DNA of 64,000 bases from Vibrio cincinnatiensis DSM 19608 (GTDB lineage Bacteria > Pseudomonadota > Gammaproteobacteria > Enterobacterales > Vibrionaceae), in the NCBI RefSeq assembly GCF_900167345.1, contig NZ_FUXB01000003.1, forward strand, positions 186,001 to 250,000. Reading direction: 5' to 3'. Positions 56,362 through 64,000 of the stretch are shown here, piece after piece. The position numbers were made by a program, and so were the translations under genes. The notes below the pieces were generated by a model that saw only the letters and a list, made by a program, of their open reading frames with translations, did not search any database and was not told the origin of the DNA. Position 1 is the first letter of the stretch; every line of letters begins with the position of its first letter.

Positions 56362-57552
56362 ATGTTTGAAAAAGTTGTCGCGGCCCCTGCTGACCCAATT
56401 CTTGGTTTGACTGAAGAGTTTAAAAATGATCCTCGAAAAGAAAAAATCAACTTGGGTGTGGGCATCTACAAGAATGAAGCAGGTGAAACGCCTGTTCTTG
56501 CGACAGTGAAAAAAGCCGAAGCTGCACTGCTTGAATCAGAAAAGACAAAGTCTTATCTGACCATTGAAGGAACGGCCGAGTACGGTCTTGCGGTGCAAAA
56601 ACTTCTGTTTGGCGATCAATCAACGATCGTCACTGAGAAATTGGCAAAAACGGCCCAAGCCCCGGGTGGTACTGGCGCACTGCGTGTCGCAGGAGAATTC
56701 ATCAAACGTCAATTAGGTGATGTTAAAGTTTGGATCAGTAACCCAACATGGGCGAACCACCATGGTGTATTTAATGCCGCTGGGCTTGAAACCACTCAAT
56801 ATACTTACTACAACGCAGCAGCTAAAGATAAAGATTTTGCAGCGATGGTTTCCGACCTTGAGCAAGCCAGCGCGGGTGATGTAGTCTTATTTCACGGTTG
56901 TTGTCATAACCCAACGGGCATCGATCCAACATTAGAAGAGTGGGAAATTTTAGCAAAACTAGTGGCAGACAAAGGCTTACTTCCACTGTTTGACTTCGCT
57001 TATCAAGGTTTTGCAAAAGGGGTAGAAGAAGATGCTGCGGGTCTGCGAATTTTTGCACAACATAATCAAGAAATTTTAGTGGCTAGCTCTTTCTCGAAAA
57101 ACTTTGGACTGTATAACGAGCGAGTGGGTGCATTCACCTTAGTCGCAGGTTCACCAGCCGTTGCAGAAACCGCCTTTTCCCAAGTAAAAGCCATCATCCG
57201 TTCGATCTATTCTAACCCACCGGCACATGGTGCGGCAGTCGTGACTTATATCCTCAACAACGCAGAACTTCGTGCAGAATGGGAAGCAGAAGTAGCTGAA
57301 ATGCGTGAGCGTATTCAAGAAATGCGTGAGCTCTTTGTAACCAGCCTCAAAGAGCGAGGTGTCACCACTGATTTTAGCTTTATTGAACGTCAAAACGGCA
57401 TGTTCTCATTCTCAGGGCTCAGTAAAGAACAAGTGCTGCGCTTAAAAGAAGAACTCGCCATTTATATCGTCGGTTCAGGCCGCATCAGTGTGGCAGGAAT
57501 GACAAAGTCCAACATGTCACCACTGTGTGATGGGATTAAAGCGGTATTATAA
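56362..57552 (+). CDS. aspC: Aspartate/aromatic aminotransferase AspC-like
   Basis: 396 aa from [16 protein letters not shown], the same length as E. coli AspC; the open frame extends 25 codons upstream without similarity. Class I PLP aminotransferase: [54 protein letters not shown] (about 189-208) and the PLP Lys in [18 protein letters not shown] (about 242-259), with the C-terminal [11 protein letters not shown]rg. It makes aspartate from oxaloacetate, and TyrB-like activity on Phe and Tyr is possible. It has its own promoter after the asnS terminator. Confidence 0.92.
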   Translation: MFEKVVAAPADPILGLTEEFKNDPRKEKINLGVGIYKNEAGETPVLATVKKAEAALLESEKTKSYLTIEGTAEYGLAVQKLLFGDQSTIVTEKLAKTAQAPGGTGALRVAGEFIKRQLGDVKVWISNPTWANHHGVFNAAGLETTQYTYYNAAAKDKDFAAMVSDLEQASAGDVVLFHGCCHNPTGIDPTLEEWEILAKLVADKGLLPLFDFAYQGFAKGVEEDAAGLRIFAQHNQEILVASSFSKNFGLYNERVGAFTLVAGSPAVAETAFSQVKAIIRSIYSNPPAHGAAVVTYILNNAELRAEWEAEVAEMRERIQEMRELFVTSLKERGVTTDFSFIERQNGMFSFSGLSKEQVLRLKEELAIYIVGSGRISVAGMTKSNMSPLCDGIKAVL

Positions 57553-57574
57553 ACCTTTTCTACTTTTCCCAATT

Positions 57575-57606
57575 AAAGAGTTGGCCCCTCCAACTCTTTT
57601 TTCTTT
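57575..57606 (+). terminator. Intrinsic terminator after aspC
   Basis: The 10-bp stem AAAGAGTTGG/CCAACTCTTT has a 5-base loop and is followed by T residues. Confidence 0.9.
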
Positions 57607-57774
57607 TCACTTCCTTTCCATACGGATAAAACCGTCCACTCAAGTGGGGATGGTCAGCGTAATAAACTAAAATCGTGTAGTATGTACGACTGGCTAAATC
57701 ACCTTCTGGCTATTCAACCTTGCCTAAAGCTGATTTATCCCACTCCCATTTTCAGAAAACACAGGAGCCATTTC

Positions 57775-59664
57775 ATGGAAGCCGAACTATTAGAAATAAA
57801 AAACTTCCTCGCTCACTATCCTCCTTTCAATGAACTTCCTGACAATATTTTGGAAGATATCGCCCATCATGTAGAAATTGCTTACTTCCGACAAGATACT
57901 CCAATCATCCATGCGGGTGATCACATTCAAGATCTGTACATGATAAGAAGTGGAGTGGTTGAAATTTACCGGCGCAAGGGCGAACTGTATAACCGAATCA
58001 CCGAAGGTGGTCTCTTTGGACAAATGGGGCTTTTGACCAATAATAAAGTCAGCTTTCCCGTTACAGCGATTGAAGACACGTTAATCTACTGCATTCCGGA
58101 AGTCGTCTTTCAAAAACTCTATGATGAATATGATACGTTTGCCGATTATGTTGAAGTTCAAGATAATGCACGATTACGCCAAGCCATTTCGAATACAGCT
58201 GAACAAAATGATTTAACTACCTCAAAAGTCAAGCGCTTACTCACCCGTGAAGCACCTTTTGTTTATAATGATGCCTCGATTCAAGATGCGGCGATCAAAA
58301 TGTCCGAAGAAAATGTCTCATCATTATTGATCATTGACCCTAATATCATGCAAGACAATGATGACGACAGCAGCCCAGTAGTTGGAATCATTACTGACCG
58401 TGACTTATGCCGACGAGTAATAGCGACCGATCTCGATCATAGCCAACCCGTCACCGAAGTGATGACCAGTGAGGTAATCTCTCTCGATCACAACGCCTAT
58501 GTTTATGAAGCCATGCTCACCATGCTTCGCTACAACGTACATCATCTTCCCGTACTAAAAGAAAACAACCCCATCGGTATCATAGAAATTACTGATATTG
58601 TTCGTTATGAATCGCAAAATTCTCTATTACTCGTCAGTAGTATCTTCCAACAAAACAGTGCAGATGATTTAGCACAGCTCTCTAAACAAGTGAAAGATGC
58701 TTTTGTCCGTTTAGTTAATGAAGATGCAAACTCCCATATGGTCGGCACTGCGATGTCAACCATTGGGCGTAGTTTTAAACAGCGTATTATTGAATTAGCA
58801 GAAGAAGAGTTTGGCCCTGCCCCCATCCCTTATTGCTTCTTAGCATTAGGGTCAATGGGGCGAGATGAGCAGCTGATCGTCACCGATCAAGACAATGCGA
58901 TTATTTTAGATGACAGTTATGATGAAACCATCCATGGTGACTACTTTGCCAGACTGGCAACCTTTGTCTGTGATGCATTGGATAAGTGTGGTTATAGCTA
59001 CTGCACTGGCGATATCATGGCAACCAACCCTATGTGGCGAATGACCCGCCAGCAGTGGGAAGCCTGTTTTGCTGACTGGATTGATAACCCAAACCCGAAA
59101 GCCCTGCTTAATGCTTCCATCTTTTTTGATTTAGATGGGGTCTATGGGCGTTTAAAATGGGCAGAACAGCTCAATGGCTTCATTGTGCGTCGAGCAAGAC
59201 GCAACAACCGTTTTCTCGCTTGTTTGGCACGTAATGCCTTAAATCGTACACCACCACTAGGGTTCTTCAAAAATTTTGTGATGGAAAAAGATGGCCGTCA
59301 TAACAACTCGATTAACTTAAAACGTCGTGGCACCGCCCCTTTGGCCGATTTAATCCGCGTTCATGCCCTCGCCGTCGGCTCTCGCTCAAAGAACTCGTTC
59401 GAGCGGTTAGATGATGTCATTGATGCTGGAATACTACCCAAAGGCCGAGGGCAAGATCTGCGTGATGCATTAGAATTTATTTCAATGGTCCGTATTCGCC
59501 ACCAAGCCTTCGATGTGGAGAATGACATCCAGCCAGATAACAATATTGAGCCAGAACACCTTTCTGAATTTGAACGTCGAAATTTAAAAGATGCATTTCA
59601 AATATTGAGCAATGCCCAAAACTTTCTCAAATATCGTTACCAAGCCAGCAGTAATTTTAAGTAA
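57775..59664 (+). CDS. cNMP-CBS-nucleotidyltransferase (DUF294) protein
   Basis: 629 aa from MEAELLEIKNF; CAGGAG precedes this ATG, while the open frame runs 31 codons further upstream. A cyclic-nucleotide-binding domain (about 1-130, IRSGVVEIYRRKGE) is followed by two CBS domains (about 160-290, VVGIITDRDLCRRVI and NPIGIIEITDIVRYE). A DUF294 putative nucleotidyltransferase domain follows, with LGSMGRDEQLIVTDQDNAII (about 358-377), and then the DUF294 C-terminal domain. The GSxGRxEx(n)DxD layout is kept, so it may transfer nucleotides to a protein or small molecule. The architecture suggests control by adenine nucleotides. The next gene, an exonuclease, is 8 bp away. Confidence 0.9.
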   Translation: MEAELLEIKNFLAHYPPFNELPDNILEDIAHHVEIAYFRQDTPIIHAGDHIQDLYMIRSGVVEIYRRKGELYNRITEGGLFGQMGLLTNNKVSFPVTAIEDTLIYCIPEVVFQKLYDEYDTFADYVEVQDNARLRQAISNTAEQNDLTTSKVKRLLTREAPFVYNDASIQDAAIKMSEENVSSLLIIDPNIMQDNDDDSSPVVGIITDRDLCRRVIATDLDHSQPVTEVMTSEVISLDHNAYVYEAMLTMLRYNVHHLPVLKENNPIGIIEITDIVRYESQNSLLLVSSIFQQNSADDLAQLSKQVKDAFVRLVNEDANSHMVGTAMSTIGRSFKQRIIELAEEEFGPAPIPYCFLALGSMGRDEQLIVTDQDNAIILDDSYDETIHGDYFARLATFVCDALDKCGYSYCTGDIMATNPMWRMTRQQWEACFADWIDNPNPKALLNASIFFDLDGVYGRLKWAEQLNGFIVRRARRNNRFLACLARNALNRTPPLGFFKNFVMEKDGRHNNSINLKRRGTAPLADLIRVHALAVGSRSKNSFERLDDVIDAGILPKGRGQDLRDALEFISMVRIRHQAFDVENDIQPDNNIEPEHLSEFERRNLKDAFQILSNAQNFLKYRYQASSNFK

Positions 59665-59672
59665 GGGTGATC

Positions 59673-60389
59673 ATGAAACGAATTTTTCAAGCGCCCAGTA
59701 TCGACTGGCCTTATAAATATCGAGCCAAGCAAACCGTCGTTCAAACGCCGGTGTTGCAACATTTTTATCAAGCGGAGATTGCCAATGGGAACACTGAGCT
59801 TGGTGAAATGGAGTTCGTTGCGATGGACTTTGAAACGACGGGATTAAATGCCGATAAAGATGAAATCATCACCATTGGTTTAGTCCCCTTTACTCTGCAA
59901 CGCATCTATCTCAATAGAGCGAAGCATTGGACCGTTCGACCTCGCCAGAAATTGGATGAAGAGTCCGTTATTATTCATGGCATTACTCACAGCGATATTA
60001 TGGGAGCGCCGGATTTAACTGACATTATTGATGACCTACTTGAGCAATTACGAGGGAAAGTCGTGGTCGTGCATTTTCATAAAATTGAACGCGAATTTTT
60101 GGATCATGCCTTTCGACGACGGATTAACGAGGGGATCGAATTTCCCATCATTGATACCATGGAAATAGAAGCGCAAATACAGAAAAAAGTGACCGCCGGT
60201 CTTTGGAATAAGTTAAGAGGCAAAAAAGCCCAATCGCTACGTTTGGGCCAAACCCGACAGCGTTATGGCCTACCCGCTTATCATCCCCATCACGCTTTAA
60301 CTGATGCGATTGCGACGGCTGAATTAATGCAGGCTCAAATTGCGCATCATTATACGCGCCAACACCCAGTGCGTTTATTCTGGTTATAA
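59673..60389 (+). CDS. DnaQ-like 3'-5' exonuclease
   Basis: 238 aa, DEDDh exonuclease fold. ExoI is VAMDFETTGLNADKDEIITI (Asp/Glu, about 50-69), ExoII has VVVHFHKIEREFLDHAF with Asp, and ExoIII is HPHHALTDAIATAE with the DEDDh His and Asp (about 207-220). It is not PolIII epsilon, which has a polymerase-binding tail and a different N-terminus. The ATG has AAGGG upstream. It is encoded with the DUF294 protein, a linkage often seen in proteobacteria, which suggests a shared role that is not known. Confidence 0.87.
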   Translation: MKRIFQAPSIDWPYKYRAKQTVVQTPVLQHFYQAEIANGNTELGEMEFVAMDFETTGLNADKDEIITIGLVPFTLQRIYLNRAKHWTVRPRQKLDEESVIIHGITHSDIMGAPDLTDIIDDLLEQLRGKVVVVHFHKIEREFLDHAFRRRINEGIEFPIIDTMEIEAQIQKKVTAGLWNKLRGKKAQSLRLGQTRQRYGLPAYHPHHALTDAIATAELMQAQIAHHYTRQHPVRLFWL

Positions 60390-60410
60390 AAAAATCTGGT
60401 TATAAAAAAG
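60379..60410 (+). repeat. 16-bp tandem duplication at gene end
   Basis: TCTGGTTATAAAAAAA (60379-60394) is repeated as TCTGGTTATAAAAAAG. The first copy includes the stop codon of the exonuclease gene. It looks like a recent slippage or duplication event. Confidence 0.85.
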
Positions 60411-60427
60411 AGGAGCCTTGGCTCCTC
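60403..60427 (-). terminator. Terminator of the dCache chemoreceptor gene
   Basis: The perfect 8-bp stem GAGGAGCC/GGCTCCTC is followed on the minus strand by TTTTTTATA. Confidence 0.85.
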
Positions 60428-60448
60428 ACCATTACCTTTCTCTGCGGT

Positions 60449-62338
60449 TTACAATTTAAACCGGCGAATCTCTTGATCGAGCTGATAAGAAAGCTGAGAG
60501 AGCTCAGCTGCTTGTGAAGCGGCTTCATGCGCCTCTTGGGCTAAATCATTAGAAGCATCACGGATCCCCACTGTATTACGCGTGATCTCCGATGTCACCG
60601 AAGCTTGCTCTTCTGCCGCAGACGCAATTTGAGTCGCCATATCACTAATGCTCTCAACCGCTTGATGGATCTGCATCAAGCTGGCTGCCGCAGAGTTCGC
60701 ATCATCAACGCTGGTATCCGCCAAGCGACGACTATCATTCATAATACCCACCGCTTTGCTGGTCGTTCCTTGCAGCATCTCGATCATGCTTTGAATTTCT
60801 TGGGTTGAAGCATGTGTACGTTGACTTAACACGCGGACTTCATCTGCAACAACCGCAAACCCTCGACCTTGTTCTCCCGCTCGCGCCGCTTCAATCGCCG
60901 CATTTAGAGCCAATAAGTTGGTTTGCTCCGCGATACCTTGAATCGTTGAAAGAATGGTACTGATCTGGTTGCCATGCTCCTCCAATTCTTGAATAACATC
61001 CGTTGCAACCTGAACTTCTTGAGCTAAAGAGTGAATGGAATTCTGAGTTTGTGATACTTGCTTCGATCCGTGAGAGCAAGCATCAACAGCTTCTGATGAA
61101 TTTTGTGCCGTACTTTCGGAATTATTCGCTATTTCTTGAGTCGCAGCAGCCATTTCGTTAATCGCCGTTGCCACCATATTAACTTCATCTTGCTGCATAC
61201 GAATACGCGCACTGCGTTCTTCTGCATGAGCAGCCGTCATTTGAGACTGAGCCGATAAGGATTGAGAGATTTGGCTTAACTGGCTCACCATGTTGTGCAT
61301 ATTACCAACAAAAATATTAAAGTTTTTCGCTAATAGCCCAACTTCATCGTCACTACGAGGCTCTAAGCGTTGAGTTAAGTCCCCTTCGCCAGTCGCTATC
61401 TCTTCCAATGCTTTTGAAACGCGGACTAAATCACGGAATAAAAAGCTAACCAGCCAAGAAACAATCAAAACGACAATGATCGTGATAATCAGCGCTGTCA
61501 CCAATAAGCCCGTCAGTAATTGGCTATGAGCCGCAAATTCCGTTTCTTTATCCATTTGCACCGCAAACACCCATGGGGTATTCGGTACTCTGGTAAAATA
61601 GAAGAAAGCTTCTTGTCCATTAAGATTCAACTCAAGTAACTGCTGACGATTTGCCGCCTGCTCAAGGACGGTCATGTTAAGCGCTTTATTGAGTGAAGCA
61701 ACTGGCTTAAGTAATAATTTCTTATCGGGGTGAGCAAGAAAATTACCATCTTGCGTATCGATCAACATGGTATAAGCATTATCACCCGCATCCATACTCA
61801 ATACATCATTAATGAGCTGATCAATTAAGACATCTGCCCCAACAATACCCGCAAATTGTCCATTATGGCGAACAGGTTCCGCTATCGTCACCAGTAGCGC
61901 ATTAGTTATTGCATCTTGATATGCGGTAGTGATGATTTGTTTGCCCGCGGAAGAAGCATCTTTATACCATGGACGAGTCCGAGGATCATAGTCAGCGCGG
62001 TTTCGCTCAGGGTGAGAACGAAACATCTCTCCCTTGGGTGTTCCAAAGAAAATATCATCAAACCCACCCGCTTTACGCGCTTGCTGCAGGAATGGCACCA
62101 CATCCGGCTCTGCACTGTAGTCATTAAATGCGCTGGAAATCTCTTTACGAATCGAGATCCAATCGGAGATCCCTTTTGTTGCAGTTGAAGAGATGGCTTC
62201 AGCACGCGCTACAATACCACGGCTGGTTTGTTGTTTTAGTTGATCAGCAGATAACCAAGTCAGAGCGGCGGCCATCACAAGAACGGCTGAAAGGCTTGAA
62301 CCTATTAGCTTTTGTTTTAGAGTTAGTTTCATTGTCAT
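60449..62338 (-). CDS. Methyl-accepting chemotaxis protein, dCache type
   Basis: 629 aa. The first membrane helix is about 10-29 ([20 protein letters not shown]). A periplasmic double Cache domain of about 240 residues has [20 protein letters not shown] (about 107-126) and [17 protein letters not shown] strands. The second helix is about 276-300. HAMP follows, then a signalling domain with the tip [20 protein letters not shown] and [18 protein letters not shown]. dCache receptors with the R-x-W-Y pattern often bind amino acids or other small metabolites; the ligand is unknown. Two tandem ATG-type starts (62338 and 62332) are possible. Confidence 0.93.
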   Translation of the reverse strand: MTMKLTLKQKLIGSSLSAVLVMAAALTWLSADQLKQQTSRGIVARAEAISSTATKGISDWISIRKEISSAFNDYSAEPDVVPFLQQARKAGGFDDIFFGTPKGEMFRSHPERNRADYDPRTRPWYKDASSAGKQIITTAYQDAITNALLVTIAEPVRHNGQFAGIVGADVLIDQLINDVLSMDAGDNAYTMLIDTQDGNFLAHPDKKLLLKPVASLNKALNMTVLEQAANRQQLLELNLNGQEAFFYFTRVPNTPWVFAVQMDKETEFAAHSQLLTGLLVTALIITIIVVLIVSWLVSFLFRDLVRVSKALEEIATGEGDLTQRLEPRSDDEVGLLAKNFNIFVGNMHNMVSQLSQISQSLSAQSQMTAAHAEERSARIRMQQDEVNMVATAINEMAAATQEIANNSESTAQNSSEAVDACSHGSKQVSQTQNSIHSLAQEVQVATDVIQELEEHGNQISTILSTIQGIAEQTNLLALNAAIEAARAGEQGRGFAVVADEVRVLSQRTHASTQEIQSMIEMLQGTTSKAVGIMNDSRRLADTSVDDANSAAASLMQIHQAVESISDMATQIASAAEEQASVTSEITRNTVGIRDASNDLAQEAHEAASQAAELSQLSYQLDQEIRRFKL

Positions 62339-62505
62339 TTATCGTCGAAAAAAGGAACATTGCGAACAAAATAGTAACGGCATTTAACCGGCTTTGCACG
62401 AATTATGTAAAAATGAATTCATCAAGCCAAGCTTTTGCTTTTAATCATATTTACGTCAAATTAATGACAACAAAAACGCCAAAAATCGTTTGAATTTTGA
62501 CAATA

Positions 62506-62530
62506 AAAAAGCGGGTAAAACCCGCTTTTT
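62506..62530. terminator. Terminator after BCCT gene
   Basis: AAAAAGCGGGT/ACCCGCTTTTT is a near-perfect stem with a tiny loop. It is active-looking on both strands and follows the minus-strand BCCT stop. Confidence 0.88.
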
Positions 62531-62548
62531 CCATTTCGTCGACTAAAG

Positions 62549-64000
62549 CTATTTTTTCTGTTCAGTGCGCATTCCCATGATCAGGCTAACACACATCAAT
62601 AAAAGAATCAGGGTAAATGGTAATGCAGTAGAAATGGCGCCTGCCTGCAGTGCCTGTACCGCTTCCGTTCCACCAATCCATAGTAAAGCGATTGCAATTG
62701 CCCCTTCCATAATAGCCCAGAATATACGCTGTAAAACCGGAGCATCCATTTTCCCCCCCGCAGTAATACTATCAATCACAAGCGAGCCTGAATCTGAGGA
62801 CGTGATAAAAAAGACGAGAACCAGCACAACCGCAATCATGGAGAGTAATGTCCCCATTGGTAGCCCATCAAACATTTGGAACATAGCCAGAGAGACATCC
62901 GTTAAACCTTTATGTCCTAACTCGCCCACCCCATCAATGACTTGTTCAATCGCCAAACCACCAAATACCGACATCCAAATCACCGTTACCGCCGTTGGCA
63001 CCAGTAATACCGCAGTAATAAATTCACGTACTGTTCGCCCTTTAGAAACACGAGCAATGAACATCCCAACAAAAGGTGACCAAGAAATCCACCAAGCCCA
63101 ATAGAATACCGTCCAACCTTGAAACCACGCCTCATCGGCTCGACCATGAGGGTTACTCAGTGGAATGATGTTTTCAATATAGGCCATCAATGTTGTTGGA
63201 ATCGAAGAAAAAGTGACGGCATAACCAATAATGGCGACTAAAATCAGTAATAAAAAAGCCACAATCATGTTGATGTTGGAAATGACTTTAACGCCACCAT
63301 CAATCCCTCTAACAACCGATATTGTTGCCAGTAGCGTAACCCCAACAATCACCGCAATTTGCAACCCTATCCCCGCATCAAGGCCAAAAACATGGTGAAT
63401 ACCACTGGCTGCCTGCTGAGCACCTAATCCTAATGACGTCGCTAAGCCAAATAAGGTCGCTAATACAGCAAGAATATCAACAATATGACCAGGCCATCCC
63501 CAAGCTCTATCACCAAGGATTGGGTAAAAAATGGACCGTACAGATAATGGCAACCCTTTGTTATAACAGAAAAAAGCCAAAGAGAGTCCAACTACACCAT
63601 AAATTGCCCAAGGATGAAGCCCCCAGTGATACATGGTTGCACCCAAAGCTAACTTAGCCGCTTCTGGTGTATTAGCTTCAACCCCAAGTGGCGTTTCATA
63701 CCAGCCAGTAAAATAAGCGACCGGTTCTGCCACACTCCAAAACATGAGACCAATCCCCATCCCGGCAGCAAAAAGCATCGATAACCAAGAAATGAAAGAA
63801 TGATCGGCCACCGCCTCTTCACCACCTAAACGGATTTTACCCAATGGAGAAATGATCAATCCTAAACAAAAAAGGACAAATAGATTACCAGACCAGATGA
63901 ATAACCAGTCAAACGTGCCAATGATTTTCCATTTCATCCCATCAAGAACATTTTTAGCGCTATCCGCATCACTAAACAGTATTGCGACTAAAAAAAGGAC
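62549..64000 (-). CDS. BCCT-family transporter, N-terminus cut by window end
   Basis: At least 484 codons. The frame continues beyond an ATG at 63937 to the window edge, with LDGMKWKIIGTFDWLFIWSG-like first-helix sequence, so the start lies outside. Family traits are SWLSMLFAAGMGIGLMFWSV (about 48-67 from that ATG), the Trp-rich MYHWGLHPWAIYGVVGLSLA and the substrate region WTVFYWAWWISWSPFVGMFI. FFITSSDSGSLVIDSITAGG comes later. BCCT carriers take up betaine, choline or carnitine with Na+ or H+; osmoprotectant uptake is likely in a marine-type bacterium. Confidence 0.93.
   Translation of the reverse strand, partial: VLFLVAILFSDADSAKNVLDGMKWKIIGTFDWLFIWSGNLFVLFCLGLIISPLGKIRLGGEEAVADHSFISWLSMLFAAGMGIGLMFWSVAEPVAYFTGWYETPLGVEANTPEAAKLALGATMYHWGLHPWAIYGVVGLSLAFFCYNKGLPLSVRSIFYPILGDRAWGWPGHIVDILAVLATLFGLATSLGLGAQQAASGIHHVFGLDAGIGLQIAVIVGVTLLATISVVRGIDGGVKVISNINMIVAFLLLILVAIIGYAVTFSSIPTTLMAYIENIIPLSNPHGRADEAWFQGWTVFYWAWWISWSPFVGMFIARVSKGRTVREFITAVLLVPTAVTVIWMSVFGGLAIEQVIDGVGELGHKGLTDVSLAMFQMFDGLPMGTLLSMIAVVLVLVFFITSSDSGSLVIDSITAGGKMDAPVLQRIFWAIMEGAIAIALLWIGGTEAVQALQAGAISTALPFTLILLLMCVSLIMGMRTEQKK

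Overview
The window is a 64 kb stretch of ordinary chromosome from a gammaproteobacterium, most probably a member of the Vibrionaceae. The evidence is the combination of a BsrV-type broad-spectrum racemase, an NqrM-type maturation factor, a tandem glycine riboswitch in front of a sodium:alanine/glycine symporter, the ycjX-ycjF-tyrR block, a GntR-controlled methylcitrate cluster of the AcnD/PrpF type, and four chemoreceptor-like signalling proteins. The genus cannot be fixed from the sequence alone. I see no rRNA, tRNA, insertion sequence, integrase, prophage or CRISPR array. Coding density is high.

Layout. 1-5.1 kb: the end of letB, then rsmF, a CvfB-like S1 protein, an unknown membrane protein and a DUF4442 thioesterase-like protein. 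5.2-8.9 kb: a catalytically degraded PEP-synthase TIM-barrel protein divergent from aroH, then yajQ, then a two-gene membrane/coiled-coil unit. 9.2-11.7 kb: tandem glycine riboswitch, AgcS symporter and a LysE exporter. 11.8-14.8 kb: a three-gene unit of short CstA-like transporter, 90-aa protein ending in Cys-Cys, and ArsA/Get3-type ATPase. 15.1-19.1 kb: a REC-REC-GGDEF protein, a soluble PAS-PAS chemoreceptor, a small unknown membrane protein and a DedA protein. 19.2-28.1 kb: the complete 2-methylcitrate cycle operon (gntR-prpB-prpC-acnD-prpF-prpE), with three near-identical palindromic operators upstream. 28.2-28.9 kb: a NifX-like protein with nqrM. 28.9-32.2 kb: a DASS transporter with a soluble cNMP-domain histidine kinase and a stand-alone receiver. 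32.6-36.8 kb: a chemoreceptor, bsrV and rhtA. 36.8-42.0 kb: ycjX-ycjF-tyrR-rimJ-DUF2947. 42.2-49.4 kb: a small membrane protein, class I fumarase, pabB, nudL, sdaC and sdaB. 49.5-54.5 kb: a macA-macB-outer-membrane-lipoprotein tripartite pump and queD. 54.8-60.4 kb: asnS, aspC, a cNMP-CBS-nucleotidyltransferase and a DnaQ-like exonuclease. 60.4-64 kb: a dCache chemoreceptor and a truncated BCCT transporter.

Themes. Aromatic and amino-acid metabolism recurs (aroH, tyrR, pabB, aspC, asnS, sdaCB, bsrV, rhtA, glycine-controlled symporter). So does carbon-source uptake with dedicated regulation (prp operon, DASS two-component unit, CstA-like transporter, BCCT). The most promising points for new biology are the CstA/CC-tail/ArsA unit, the PEP-synthase pseudoenzyme beside a PEP-consuming enzyme, the NifX-NqrM pair sharing an operator region with the prp operon, and the membrane-free kinase encoded with a DASS transporter.
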